Source of the DNA: Steinernema hermaphroditum | Taxonomy: Eukaryota; Nematoda; Chromadorea; Rhabditida; Steinernematidae | Reading direction: 5' to 3' | Assembly (NCBI GenBank): GCA_030435675.1 | Contig: CM059621.1 | Span: 17,050,001-17,114,000, forward strand | DNA: 64,000 nt | In this document: positions 34,284 through 46,500 of the stretch, one piece after another | How the letters are laid out: each line of letters begins with the position of its first letter | Position numbering within the stretch: the stretch's first letter is position 1 | Notes under the pieces: model-generated | What the model was told of the DNA's origin: nothing | The model's input: the letters and a program-made list of their open reading frames with translations, nothing else | The model's database searches: none | Position numbers and translations under genes: made by a program

Positions 34284-35400
34284 TTAGACCGACTTTTTCT
34301 TATCACGGTGTCCTCGTTCTTCTTTCTCGTCGCTGGAACACTCGCTGTCGTACTCATCATCAGAGTAATCCGCAATTTCCCCAGTGTAGTAAAGAACAGC
34401 GCGTGGAATGACCTGCTCGCGAATTTCCAAACCGACTTCAAAGTCACTCATCAATGCTTCGTACACAGCTTCCTGAAACGAATCTTATACACTAGGTTTT
34501 TGGGCGATATCGCTTACCCGATGCTCGTCGAAAAGAGCCGGATTGGGCGGTTCGAAAAAGTTGAAGAAGCTGTCAGTCTTCACCGTTTTGTACGCCATCA
34601 TCGCTTTGCCGGTGTGGGTGTTGCGCAGCTTCTTCTTGATGACCTTCTTAGTAACATTTCGTTCGTTTTGCCATTCAATTTGACTTCTGAGTGTACGACA
34701 TCCATATAGAAGTGGTAAGGTGACTGTGAGGCTTACGCAGTACACTCGACAATAGAGAGTCCTTCGTAACTGAACGGGTTTTCCGGGTCAACGTTCTCGC
34801 TCAGAACGTAGCGCTTTTGGAGGATACTATTCGTGAAGTATTCGTTCTTGTCGAAGTGGAAGCTGAGCGTGAAAGACTAAATAACAGCTTTGATCAGCGC
34901 ATGATGTAGGATAACGCACGGGAGGATTTGAGTCGACGTCGCACGTGATGTCGTTGAGATGCGCCAGAACGTCCAGATCCGCATCGGCTATCATGTCTCT
35001 CGTTGGCTGAAAGTTGAGCAGCACCAGCAGCCAAAAATCAGCAATTCCGCGCTCATGATCGTCCGGGTTACTCTTGTCCCATGCTTCTTCCAGTGTCTAA
35101 ACAGCACAAACGTAAATACACTAAAAATGGCACACTCACGGAGAGCTCTTCCTTGTCGGCTCCGTGCAATAAGGCGATGTCTGCCTCTTCGTCCGCTGGC
35201 TCCTTGGCACCAGTGACAATCGCGCGCCTTTCTTCCTGCAGCTTGTTGAAGCGCGGCTGGAACTCCTTGTCCAGTTCATGCAAGCGCCGGAAGTACTCCG
35301 TCTCGAGGTTGATGGTGCTCATCTGGAGCTTCTTCAATGCGCGTACATTCCGGCGCGTTTTCGCGCTGGTTTGCGGCAGGTGTGTCGAGAACTGGATCAT
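34284..35400 (-). CDS. NAP1-type nucleosome assembly protein
   Basis: A histone chaperone of the NAP1 family that carries H2A-H2B and helps assemble nucleosomes. Five exons: 35400-35140, 35096-34920, 34876-34737, 34686-34518 and 34472-34284, giving 311 aa. The dimerisation helix region reads NVRALKKLQMSTINLETEYF with LHELDKEFQPRFNKLQEERR. The core has PNPALFDEHR and FFNFFEPP, then DFEVGLEIREQVIPRAVLYY. The tail is acidic (SDDEYDSECSSDEKEE) followed by a basic end (RDKKKSV). It is shorter than yeast or human NAP1 and has no N-terminal acidic extension. The ATG is in frame after a TTTCAG acceptor 38 bases upstream. The acceptor of exon 4 could shift by three bases. Confidence 0.92.
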
Positions 35401-35966
35401 TTCTTCTTTCTGTGCGCACGTTTGGAGACAGAGATCTGAAAGGAGAATAAGGAGTTATGACACGTAACGAAAACTAGCGAGAAATCTGGAAAATCGCGCA
35501 TAAACAAGCAAATGTGTACAACATCAGCTCATGCAACACACACGGCAAAACTAAAAAATTCGTTAGGCACTGACGATAGAAGCGGTCATCATAAAAACGG
35601 TCTTCTTCGCATGGAATGAATATTCCAACTCAGCCGCCTTTCGTCCAATAGAAAAGCTCGAAGACAAAGAGCGATCATTGCAAGACAGAGCGAGGAAGCA
35701 CGACCGCTCCACAGTTGCTCTGTAACGAAGACTGGACCAGTGGGTTCATCTACCGGCTCTCTTTGCAGAAGAGGTCTCATAGACCTCCAAAACGAGACAT
35801 AGACCAAAGAACATCAGCAAAGCAACTCGAGTCAAACAAACAGCACAACAAACAGATTCAATGCAGTTTACAAACAAACGGGAATAGCGAAATACAAGGC
35901 TTTCTCAACAGATAACATAGTGACGACAGCAGATTGCGAGCGGTTCTTGTCACGGCCGACTTCTCC
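35401..35966. other. Intergenic, NAP1 upstream / mago downstream
   Basis: No gene recognised. Confidence 0.4.
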
Positions 35967-36463
35967 TTATATGGGCTTGATCTTGAAATGCAGAGTGATG
36001 AGCGAGAAGACGAGACACTTTAGGTCCTGCACGAGGTAGTAAAACGAGCGGAGGCCATCGGGATCGTTGCATTTGTTCACTTCGCCGAGAGATCCGATTT
36101 TGCTGGAAATGCACTTTTAGAACCGCTTGGCGCACTCGACGCATACCTGGTCGTGAACGAGATATGCTCGTCGTCGAGGAGGATCTCCAGTTCCTGTCGC
36201 CCAATGCGGTCGGGTTCGGGCCAGTGGGCGTCGTCCTCCTGCATGACCTGTGACTCCTTCACGATGCGCCTGAGTTCCTCGATCACCGCGCGCGACACGA
36301 ACGCCTCTTTTCTGATCAGCGTGTCGTTCTTGTAGTTGCTGTTGTTGGCGTACCGCATGTTGCCATCCGGACGGAACTCGAACTCCAGGAACTCGTGGCC
36401 GAACTTGCCCTGGTGGCCGACGTAGTATCGCAGGTAAAATGGATTCTCGATGTCCGCTTGCAT
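35967..36463 (-). CDS. mag-1: Mago nashi, exon junction complex core subunit
   Basis: Mago pairs with Y14 to lock eIF4A3 on spliced mRNA in the exon junction complex and is needed for mRNA localisation and quality control. Two exons, 36463-36147 and 36102-35967, give 150 aa, the expected family length. The near-invariant segments are present: [60 protein letters not shown], and the C-terminus [13 protein letters not shown]. The first eight residues are divergent. A TTTCAG acceptor lies five bases before the ATG, probably a trans-splice or 5'UTR site. Confidence 0.98.
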
Positions 36464-37516
36464 GGGAGCTGAAAGCGAAGTTGTTGCAAGGTGGACCTGA
36501 ACAAGATAAGCACGGGAACGCGAGAGATGAAATCCGCACTCACACACGTCTTTTCTATTCGAACCATCCTTGAGGGTGCAAGGGATATCGTGCCAGGAGC
36601 TAGTTCTTGTTCTGTACTGTAGAGCTGGAAACAGGACGAAAGTTTCGTTTTCGCCTGTATTTGCCTGCTTGTAGATTTATGTGCAACCATGATCATGTCA
36701 GTGGGCGACAACAGTTGTCGACGATGATCGCCAGCAAATTTTCGATTTTTTTGCGTAGCTTGGAGGTGTGCTCTGTCTCCGCAACAAAATCGTGCAGTCG
36801 AGGCGTTTTTCTCGCCATTGTAAAAACGCAGGATGCACAACTACTTTCCCGATTGGTTGCATGCATGCTTCATGCAAGTTCGTCTACAACGTCGTCTGGA
36901 GAGCTGCATAGATAAGGCAGAGTACTCCCGTCTGCAGCCATTTTTGCATCCGTCTTCATTTTTGCGGACATTACTCTGGCTTCTCCGGTCATCTTTCCAG
37001 ACAGCGCTACTCTGAAGCGGTCGATCACTGCAGTTAGGCTTTTCCGTCAAGCAGTTCACTTTTGGGTTTTTGGGTTTTAGTTCACGTTCACATGAGTTGA
37101 CCGATTTTCCGAGCGATACAGGCAGGGTTTTGAAGTGTTTGGTCCATTAGGTTGAGCGTCAGTTAAGTTTTTTTTTAAGTTTTTTTTTGACAGCCGTTGT
37201 TTGGCAATGTATCTAACGAATTTTGAAGAGAGCTGAGAGAGTGACCAATCGGTAAAAAGGTTGATTGTGGACTTTTTCCAATTATGTTTATCTCTTTAAT
37301 CCGGCGTGAAATGCTTTCTTGGATGGATGTGGTCATCTATTATGCTGCAGTCTTGGTCAGCTTTAGGAATATCCCGTTTCTGGCGCGTGGATTAGTGCTT
37401 CGTTATTTTTATTCATTCCGTCTTATACAGTTTCTCCACTGTTTATGTTTGCGTGGTCCTTTTCGTGAAATATGCGACGCTCTACCCACGGCACATCACT
37501 AAACTTGCTCTTTCAG
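36464..37516. other. Divergent upstream region, mago / SRP72
   Basis: It was searched for missing N-terminal SRP72 exons; none was recognised. It contains T-rich runs at 37165-37190. Confidence 0.4.
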
Positions 37517-38799
37517 ATGAGGCGCAAACTGGTTAGTCTCATTAAAAATGGGAATTTCAAGGAAGCCGAGTCTCTGATCGGGAAAACATCCGAGAAGGTT
37601 CTGGGGTTGGTTCGCCTTCTTGTCGTTGCTTCAGTCATATCTGTTTTCCAGAGACGTCTCCTTTGAGAGGGCTTATATTCTGTACCGGATGAGTCGGGAC
37701 GAAGAAGCTCTGGGTGCATTGACTAAGACAAATGAGGCGGAGCAACGAAGCATGGAATTGAAGGCGCAAATTTTCTACCGCCTGGGTCGCTTCGAAGAGG
37801 CGTACAACCTGCTGCTGTGCGCATGAGGAAGCTGTGACTGAGAGTAATGGTTGATTCTTTGTAGAGATGTGATCAAGAACTCCAGCGACGAATACGAAGC
37901 CGAGCGAACTGCAAACCTCTTGGCGATTGCAGCTCGCCTGGAAAGCCATGGCCAACACAAGGTTTCGCTGGACGACACCAGCAACTTACATTTTTTCATT
38001 ATCTCTTCAGGATGTGAATGCCCCTTGTTCTACCTATGAACAGTATTATAACCAGTCGTGCTGCTTGATTGAGCGTCAACAATACGCTGAGGCGCTCGAT
38101 CTGTTGGAAAAGGCTGAAGGTTTGTGTGATAAACATAGCATTTTACCGAAGCATTTCAGCCATGAGTAGAGAAGTTCTCAACGAAGACGGGTTGAACGAT
38201 GACGAGATTGAAGAAGAAATTGCTGTCATCATTGGACAAAAACGCTATCTGTTGTCAGTTCTGGGACAAGAAGAGCTGGAAGATGAATGCTTGGTGGATG
38301 TTAACGAATTGGAAGAGATGATGATTGTCCCCAATACAAGCAAGCTAAGGAAAGTAGGCAAGAAAAACATCGTTGACATGGTAGCCGCTCAGTTTATCAT
38401 GCGTGTCTACCTTGCTAGATTTACAGGAGATTGTTACTGGCAAGTTGCGTACAAGGAAACGCCGGCGTAAGGTCATCCTGCCCAAAAATATGGATCCATC
38501 AATCAAGCCCGATTCGGAACGCTGGTTGCCACGCCAGGAGCGAACTGCTTACAAACGCTGGTTGAAGAAACACAAGGATCACGATATTGGCCGTGGAACT
38601 CAAGGAGCCACCTCGTCAAATGGGTACTTTCTTGCTTACAATGTGCCGCTGTCATACACACAATAATTCCAGCGATACCGTCGTTGAAAGTTCTCCAGTG
38701 CAGCGAACTTCCAATGTCCCAGTTCCTGAAGGACCTCGCCAACAGCGACCAAATGCTCAGCAAACAAAGAAAGGAGCCAAGAAGAAGGGAAAGAAGTGA
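37517..38799 (+). CDS. Shortened SRP72 (signal recognition particle)
   Basis: SRP72 binds 7SL RNA with SRP68 in the signal recognition particle, which targets secretory proteins to the ER. Seven exons: 37517-37605, 37652-37816, 37865-37961, 38011-38119, 38160-38380, 38427-38623 and 38673-38799, giving only 334 aa, against about 670 in human. TPR-type helices are present (SLIKNGNFKEAESLIGK, FERAYILYRMSRDEEALGAL, YNQSCCLIERQQYAEALDLL). The RNA-binding module is clear: RRRKVILPKNMDPSIKPDSE, RWLPRQERTAYKRW, IGRGTQGATS. A Lys-rich tail follows. The first TPR and most of the central TPR array are absent, yet all frames and introns are intact. The junction lies inside one exon (38160-38380) near LLSVLGQEELEDE. 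The first ATG directly follows a TTTCAG, so the start may be trans-spliced. Confidence 0.88.
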
Positions 38800-39133
38800 C
38801 CGCAGCAGACCTATGTATTGTGTTTAATATATGTTATCTGTTGTTTCTAATAGAATGTGATATTTTTAGTCGGTCACTAACACCAAAGTAAACAGGTGCA
38901 CGACTTGTTTCGAAATTGTGTATTGAAACAAACTTTGTGTCTTCTGAAATCAGCGGAGATGGCCGAGGAAGAGAAAAACAATTACGTTGGTACCGCAGAG
39001 AACCATAGATCGCACACGGGCGCCGATTGGTGCGTGTATTATTTGTTACGAAACTGTGTACAACACACACCTTCAACTGGTTCTTGACAGCATTTAATTC
39101 GACCTTCGCGATTGCGGACTCATTGGCTTCCAC
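38800..39133 (+). other. Spacer between SRP72 and P450
   Basis: 334 bp with no gene. No canonical AATAAA for SRP72; AATATA near 38827 may substitute. Confidence 0.4.
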
Positions 39134-41941
39134 ATGATATCGATCGGCGCCGTTTTTTTCTTCGTTATTCTGTTCTTTGTGGCGAGGTTCTACCTCAGCC
39201 TGCGGAATTACCCTCCCGGTCCGCTTCCCCTTCCTCTCCTCGGCAATGTGCCGCAGTTGGCCGTCGATAAGCGGCAAGGAAAGTCGCTTCCTGACAGTTT
39301 GTATCGATGGAAAAAGAGATATGGAAATGTGATCACCCTCTGGCTCGGCCCGATTCCCACGATTTGCGTGCTGGACTACGATCTGGCCATGAAGACTTAC
39401 GTCAAAAACGGAGATCTCTTCGTTTTGAGACAGCAGGTTCCGATCATTGAGGAAATGAGAGGTAGGTTAAGCTCTTAGCCTATAAACTTATCCCATAATA
39501 CTTGTTCTTTTCAGAAGGCTTCGGAATCATCTTTAGCGAAGGGCGCCTATGGCTGGAGCAACGCCGCTTCGCCTTGCACACCCTCAGAGACTTTGGACTG
39601 GGTCGGAACGCTATGCAGGAGAAGATTCTGATGGAATACCACAAGAGGATTGACATTCTGGACGCTGAGATCGAGAAAAATGGTGGTCGGTTGAGAATCG
39701 ACCCGAAGACGAAGCTTCTGGAACTGCTGATCGGCTCCATCATCAACAGAATGCTCGTCGGATACAGCTTCGACGAGACGAACATGGACGAATTCATCGA
39801 AATCCGACGCGGGCTGGAGAAGACAAACGACTCATTTTCCCTGCTCGACTTCGCCATACTTGCGCCGGGACTGAAGAGCATGCCGTTTGTGAAATGGCGC
39901 TACGAGCAGATCATGAAGAGTCATCGCCAGGCGATGGGATTCGCTTTTCGTCAAATCGAAAATCGGTAACGTTTTTCGGTTAACTGACTACTAATCAAGC
40001 CGCGAAGCTGTCCTAGTTGTACTGTAGTCGTCTGTAGTTGAGCGTCACTACACCAGTTGCGATTGAGTGTAAATGGAGGACTATGTGCAGGGTCAGACGT
40101 ATCAGACCAGGCTTGTGCGACGAACTTAGGTCGCTGTGAGTGATAGGTGAGGAAAAAGAGACAACGATCCTTTTTCAAACTTTTACTTCACAGAACAAGC
40201 ATAAGAAACGAGTGCTAATACAGAGGAGGAGCTTTTTTAACATGGTGAGCAAAGGGGGAGGAGTAGGAGGCGGGCGGAACGGCCGAAGACAAAGATATGT
40301 GGAGGATCGGAACTTAGCTTGGATCAGGTTAACAGGAGAGGTCTCTAGAAGATGGAGCAGACTTCCGTTAAAAACTGTTCATGAATTCACAGCCACGAAA
40401 TTACGTTGAATTGAGCGAACCTTGATGAACCTGATGCTGATATCATATCCATGTTTTACGGAGTTTTGACCGATCTTTCATGACTTTCTATCAATATCAA
40501 CATGCCCATTTCAATGAAAGGTATGTATCATTCGAATGGATAGCCCAGGCCTACCATGTAGCCATGCCACGGGTTAAAAAAAATCAAATATCATTTGAAG
40601 TTACTTTCCACTGGACTTCATATCCCAGAACCTAGTCGACTGTGTCCTTGCTATGACGCTCGGTGAACGTTAGCCAAACTCTCCTCATACATAACATTAA
40701 TTTTTGTCCTAAACCATGACACAGGAGCCCCCTTGGCAAACCCCTTAAAGATCACCTATCTGGCATGTCTAAAGCACTACCACTGGAGGACAAGACGCCC
40801 CATTGGAGGACGTGACAGCATCAGTTGTGATTCTGTACAATTTGGATGTTAACAGAAGACCAAGCAAACTTAAAAGTGTTTTTTTATGCGTTCACATCCA
40901 AATCTTTGACTTGACTGCATACAAAGCTTCCTTGAAGATCAACAGTTTCGGATGTCCAAAGCAATGCTCTAGCGAATGAGAGTCGCACTAGTTGACCTAT
41001 ACAGTCATTGTGCAGCGCAGTTAACTATACTACCGTATCTATCACAAACTTCATGCTATTTTAGTCGCAATGATATCAAGAATGGCAAGTATCATCTCGA
41101 CGAGAGCACGGAAGTGAAGGACTTCATCGACGCGTTCTTCTTAGAAATGAAAAGAAGAGAAGAGAGCGGCGAAGACTTGGACACGTTCACGTGAGATACA
41201 CAAAGCGTGGTCTTGTAGAACGCATTTTAGAGAAAAGCAACTTGCCTATACAATAATCGACTTGTGGTCCGCCGGAATGGACACGACCATCACGACTCTC
41301 AATTGGGCGTTCCTCTATCTGCTCAAGAATCCAGAGGTTCAAGAAAAGATGCAGAAGGAGTTGCTGGAAGTTTGTGGAAAGGAAAGAGACGTGGAGCTAT
41401 CGGATCGGCAGCTGCTGCCGTACTGTAATGCAGCGATTACGGTATACGCTCGTTAAGTTCAGATATAGATTGGTGTGATTTAGGAAGTGCATCGAGCAAC
41501 ATCTCTTCTATCTCTTAATCTTGTGCGCAGAAACACCGAAGACACCACAATTGAAGGCTACAGTATCCCCAAAGGCACCGACAGCGCAGTTATGATGTCA
41601 ACGATCTTCAGGGACGAGTCAGTTTTCAAGAATCCAGAGCTGTTCAATCCCGATCGCTATCTGGCGGAAGGAGGAAAGGAGATCGAGCAGAAAGTGATCG
41701 CTTTTGGAGTTGGAAAACGATCCTGTTTGGGAGAGGGACTCGCCAAAGCTGAGATGTATCTGGTATAATAGGACGTACAACCCCACAAATCAAAAGACGA
41801 TTACAGATCTTGTTGAACATTGTCAAGAGCTACCGTATCGTCGATTGTGGTGGTGTTGATGAGGACTGGCTTCAGGGGACCAAGAACAATTTCTTTCGAG
41901 TCGCCAAAAGCTATGAATGCGTTTTTGAGAAAGTTCATTGA
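39134..41941 (+). CDS. Cytochrome P450, CYP2/CYP33-like
   Basis: An ER-anchored haem monooxygenase, likely acting on xenobiotics or lipids. Six exons: 39134-39461, 39515-39965, 41065-41190, 41231-41441, 41484-41762 and 41807-41941, giving 509 aa. It has an N-terminal anchor (GAVFFFVILFFVARFYL), a proline hinge NYPPGPLPLPLLGN, and the helix C motif WLEQRRFALHTLRDFGLG that is typical of nematode CYP33 proteins. Further motifs are the oxygen-binding AGMDTT (316-321), the K-helix EVHR (373-376), NPDRY, and the haem loop FGVGKRSCLGEG with the ligand at Cys453. All canonical residues are present, so it should be active. Intron 2 is 1.1 kb and non-coding; the other introns are 40-53 bp. ATTAAA at 41970 may be the poly(A) signal. 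The exact subfamily needs a tree. Confidence 0.95.
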
Positions 41942-42360
41942 TCGGTTTTTGATGATATGCCAATTTAATATTAAACTTTTGTCCGGAAACGGAACGGAAA
42001 GGTCCCCGCCCGTTCGCTGTGCCCCACCACTGCGCCGGTGTCGTGAACATAAACACTTGAGTTCAGCGCTCTAGGGCATGTGTGGCTATCCCGAATGAAG
42101 TGTAAAGAATACCCAAGAACAAGCTCACGTAAGAGGCTGCCGTTTATTGTATTGAACGGTACATAGGGCTCAGATGGAAGAGAATGGAGGAGAGAGACCG
42201 GCGGCGGGTGGCAGAGGAGACAAAACGAAGACAGGCGAGAGGCGCCGAAACCTCTGTGCCGGTGAGCAGAAAGTCCGGTCAGCACTGTCTCTCCGTGAAC
42301 TGTCACCTGCGGCCTTTTATAGCCAGTTGGGACGGAACACATCGAGACATCATAAAATGT

Positions 42361-42580
42361 GAGATAGGATCAACTAGTCGATATCGCCCTATTTTTGGAG
42401 CAGTGGCATATAAGTCGATCTGAAAATAGAATCCCTAGTTGAGAAAAACGTGGGAGATTCTACCGGTTTAAATCCGATGGATTACTTCGTGTGTGGCATC
42501 TTACAGAGCAACGTAGACTCTATAAAACGTGCCAACTTCGAGTTCCTGAAGGCCTCCATCTTAAAGCGTCCAAAGGTAGT
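42361..42580 (+). mobile_element. Relic of a mariner-like transposase element
   Basis: The frame around 42450-42575 reads STGLNPMDYFVCGILQSNVD, matching the (P)DLNPMDFFVWG C-terminal motif of mariner-type transposases. The left end has CAACTAGTCGATATCGCCCT followed by ATTTTTGGAG. Inverted related sequence occurs at 47400-47640 and a further end-like copy at 47917-47951. The relic is decayed and not functional. Confidence 0.65.
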
Positions 42581-42620
42581 AGGATTTGGGTCTTAGAACG
42601 ATCAACATCATTTGCAGCGA

Positions 42621-43157
42621 TTACTCTCGATTCAGGGTTAAATTCCCATAAACTCCACGATTTCTGCCAGGTCGGAAACAGAATTTTTTAACGTTCTGAA
42701 GCATCGATTCCCATTCCCATTCTCCTTTAAAGTTGACTTCATCGAGAAATGTACTATTCTCCATCTGCTCCTTTACGAAATCCCCGGCAAGAGGACACGT
42801 ATTGGCAACACTTATGAGCCTGAAGTAGATTTTTCCGTGCAGTGCACACAACATAAACTCTTGATAGTTCGGATTCCATGAAAAACACTTTTCCGCTTCC
42901 CGAGGCAAGTACCGATGGATGAGTTTCTCAATTTGGGGAAGTTCTTTTCGGCCGAACTTGAGCACTTTTTGTTTTTGGAGTTTGTCCCATGGATAATAGC
43001 TGATCCCTAATAAACGAAGAAATCGGCATTCTATTTTCTGGAGAACCACGTATTTGGGGAGTACTTGGTACAGACTGAAACCACAATACACGCCTTCTTC
43101 TGTGTGCAACAGATGGAGCCAGTAGTATTTCCGTTCCCTTTTGTGAACACTGGCGAT
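42621..43157 (-). CDS. Unrecognised exon or ORF (about 179 aa)
   Basis: An uninterrupted frame of 179 codons runs from an acceptor-like GGTCACAG (43164-43158) to a stop at 42621. It has no ATG at its start, so an upstream exon would be needed. Composition is protein-like and rich in Tyr, Trp, Phe, Lys and Glu: for example KYYWLHLLHTEEGVYCGFSL, YYPWDKLQKQKVLKFGRKEL and FKGEWEWESMLQNV. There is no signal peptide, membrane segment or family I recognise. It lies between the P450 and the 3' end of the KCNQ gene and next to mariner relic sequence. It may be a real orphan gene, a gene fragment, or part of a mobile element. Confidence 0.4.
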   Translation of the reverse strand: MASVHKRERKYYWLHLLHTEEGVYCGFSLYQVLPKYVVLQKIECRFLRLLGISYYPWDKLQKQKVLKFGRKELPQIEKLIHRYLPREAEKCFSWNPNYQEFMLCALHGKIYFRLISVANTCPLAGDFVKEQMENSTFLDEVNFKGEWEWESMLQNVKKFCFRPGRNRGVYGNLTLNRE

Positions 43158-43575
43158 CTGTGACCACAAACAGTCCAAGTGGCTGTCAGGTTGTCCCGCG
43201 TTTCACGGTCAAGCAGTTCAAGCGGCTACGGAGTCGACAACTGCAGTAGGGACGGTCTCCATGGTTGGGAAGGGAGACAATCACTCCCTCCGCTCGAATA
43301 CCCACATGATGCATCGGTTTGTGCAATATGCTAACAATCGCACATCGAATTTTCAGCCCCCGGACAAACCTTGACCTATGCGCGCCGTGTTCAGGGCCAT
43401 CAATTCTATTGGGCTCTTAAGTTGAAAACGGCTCGAAAACGCCGTAAACATCTTATACTAAGATTGTTTGTGCCATGTGCTATTGGATTGTGACATCTCT
43501 TTGTCGGGCATATGCATAGAAACAATAAATCAGAACTCAACTCAACTATGCAAATAGAAGTATTTACACAAAATC
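43158..43575. other. Spacer before KCNQ 3' end
   Basis: No supported feature; no upstream exon for the adjacent ORF could be fixed. Confidence 0.3.
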
Positions 43576-46500
43576 TCAAACGATCGAATCACTTTCGTGA
43601 TGGCGAACCCGTGCAGAGGATGCCGACGACGTCGCCGGCAGCGAAGTGTTCCGCAGGAGCGCCGTGCGCTCGTTGTCACTGCTGGGAGCTACCTCGTCGG
43701 GGGTGGGCGTCGGCGACGGGGTCAGCCTGGAACGGACCGAGGCGAAGAGGTCCAGGGTGTCCGTACTCAGTTGGGGCTGGGTGGCGGCGCGCTGCTCCTC
43801 GGTGCTGTACTTCTTCCACTGGGCGATGTGGGCTCGGGGACTCCGTCGCAAGACGCCATCTTGCGAACCCGACTTTGCCCTAATCCGAATATAAGGTATA
43901 TGATTTTTTTTATATATAGGTTATACCTGAATTGAGCAGCTTGAAGTTGGAAGTTCGGTGATTGGGCGTTGAGGCGACCTTTGGCACTGTGCGGGGGTGA
44001 TTTTCCGACGGCGATGTCACGACCTCGAGTCTCCATGAGAAGCTCGACCAGAAGGTCTACTTTCTTGTCTATTTTTTCGATCTAAAGATTCGACAACAAT
44101 TACAACAATTGTTCGATAACTCATTTTACAATTAATTACTGTAATGTTCCTATATTTTTTTTTCAGTTTATTTTTGTAGAATAAATGGAGCCACAACAAC
44201 ATGAAATTATGAACTCATTATTTTTGAAGATGCGAGGACCCAGAAAGACTCATTCAACGAACTTCAAAGAGAGCGCTGTTTTCTCTTTTGTAGATTGTTC
44301 GCATAAAAATGCTTCGATATTTAGTTATTCAGTTAGGAGTTGTGGAATACCTACTTTTTATTTTTTTTTCGTTTTAAATATTATTTTTGGATTACATTGC
44401 TTAAAGCCTCTTCATCACCTTCATTTAGTATCGTTTTGGCTTTGGGTATGTATTTCATTTTTGCATTTAAAAAAGTCGGAACTAAGGTGTATTACAGAAG
44501 GAGCCTGCTATATTTTTATGATGTCTAACCTATTACAACGTTTATTGGATTTTTTTGGATAAAAGTATTTTGGATGATGTAGTGTATTGTCTAAATGTTT
44601 GAGATTATGAAATTTGTATGCACTGCGCTTTAATATCTCGATTCTTGCGAGCGGGTTGTGGACGACGCTTAACTGGATTTCTTTTCGTACGGTATTTTTG
44701 AATGACGCAGATTATGGCAGTGGACTTCACTAATTTCTCCTTATGCTCTATGCATTACAAGTCAAATTTAATGCTCTCAAATGTAGATCGATGTGCACAA
44801 GAGAACACGAATACTTCACCGTTGCATACGTCTCGTTCTGGTTAAAACTGCTTCCAAAAGCAGGCAAAATGAATGCGGCAATGCCGATCACCGTTCACAT
44901 TGTTTATAGTGATTTTTGATGCAGGTGTTTCATCACTAACTTTTTCTTTACCATATCTGTCTACATATTATTTTTGCACGTGGCCCAGACATTCTTCGAT
45001 ATATAATAGAATATTTTTGAGTCTTGATGCAAGGGACCTTTATGAATGAGTGCTAATCGATCGGACTAATCTCATTTGTCAGCTCGCGTGCATCATGGGA
45101 TCACTACTTCACTCAACATCATTGATTTTTTACTATGATGGATTTTGTTGTACTGAATTTTTGAGCATACTGGACTTGTACTGGATTTTGAGACAATGAG
45201 TTGAGGATGATTGGTTGCAAAGCGAAGTTCTGCATGATTCTCAGAACTCGATCTATTTTTAATGATGTTGAAATCGGAAGAAGAATCATGGAGATTTAAA
45301 ACGGTCCATTTGAAATAATCTCCTGTCCAGCTTTGATGAATGTCGCTTATTTGCTGCCCCCCACATAAAGGGGATGGATTATGAGAAGGTTCTTGAAAAC
45401 CACATCGCTCTGTATTGGTCATCTTGTATTCCGGACCTGAATTTCACCGGAGGGTTTGGTCTCTCGACTATCGACAAATGGTCGAGAGTGACCTTGGTCT
45501 CATCACGAAAACGCTAAAAAATTAGCCATGACAGCACTGTGTAGACGATGTTCCAGAGGACTCGGTGTAAAAGGAGTAGTAAAGGCAACTCATTCGGTTA
45601 GCGTGCGTGTGGTCTTCAAGATTTATAAGGGAACTCGTACTGTATGGATAACCACGATTTCACGATTGAAGGAATGAAGCCGTCTACAAGTGATATCCTT
45701 TGTTGTCTATTTTGGGGTGTCATGGATGACCAAAGCATCCAAATTTGGTAACCTCTTATCGACTTTCGCACAGCCCAGGTTCGGCTGTTTTGCACTAATA
45801 TACGTGAATGGATGTTTTCTATTGACTCTAGACTCGGTAAAAAATTCTCGCATAGCCTTGATCTTATGCGAGTTGAAAACAAAATATATTTGATCGTTTC
45901 TCGTTCATCACACCGACTGAAATTCACCTTGCCGAGTGCTTTTCGTTTCCATTATCTCTGATTACTTATTGCCCTTATATTATATTATTTAAAAAATCTC
46001 TATGCACTTACACTTCTCTCCACTTTGATGACTCTGTTCGTCAACGACACCTTCAGGTCCTCTTTGTTTGTCTGCTTGCCCACAATCTGGTCTAGCCTCT
46101 GTTGAACCTGCTTGACTCTCGCCTGCAGATCGACATGTCCGGCAGAGTACTGTTCAATCACGTCCTTCACGTCGTAGGGCTTCAGCGCCTCCTTGAACTT
46201 CCTCCGCGCCACGAGCAGTTTGATCCTTCTTATCGCCCGGATGACGTTCTTCACCACCGGCGTGTACTCGTCCAACGTTCTAGGCTGCAGTGAAGGCATC
46301 TCCTCATCTGCAAACGGACGCATTTTGAACGATCGCTCGTCGCAGAACTGCCCGTCAGTCATTGCGTCCATGCCTTGGGCAAAAGAGTTCGGAAATTGAT
46401 GCGGACAGTTTGGTGGAGTTAGTCGAGTTAGATAATATTTCACAGGCAACTACCATTCTCCGCTACGGGACGTGCACTGAACGAACCACAATCCATTCCG

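Noticed and set aside
38834..39277. 147-codon minus-strand frame opposite the P450 first exon
   Set aside because: Antisense shadow of a convincing P450 N-terminal exon.
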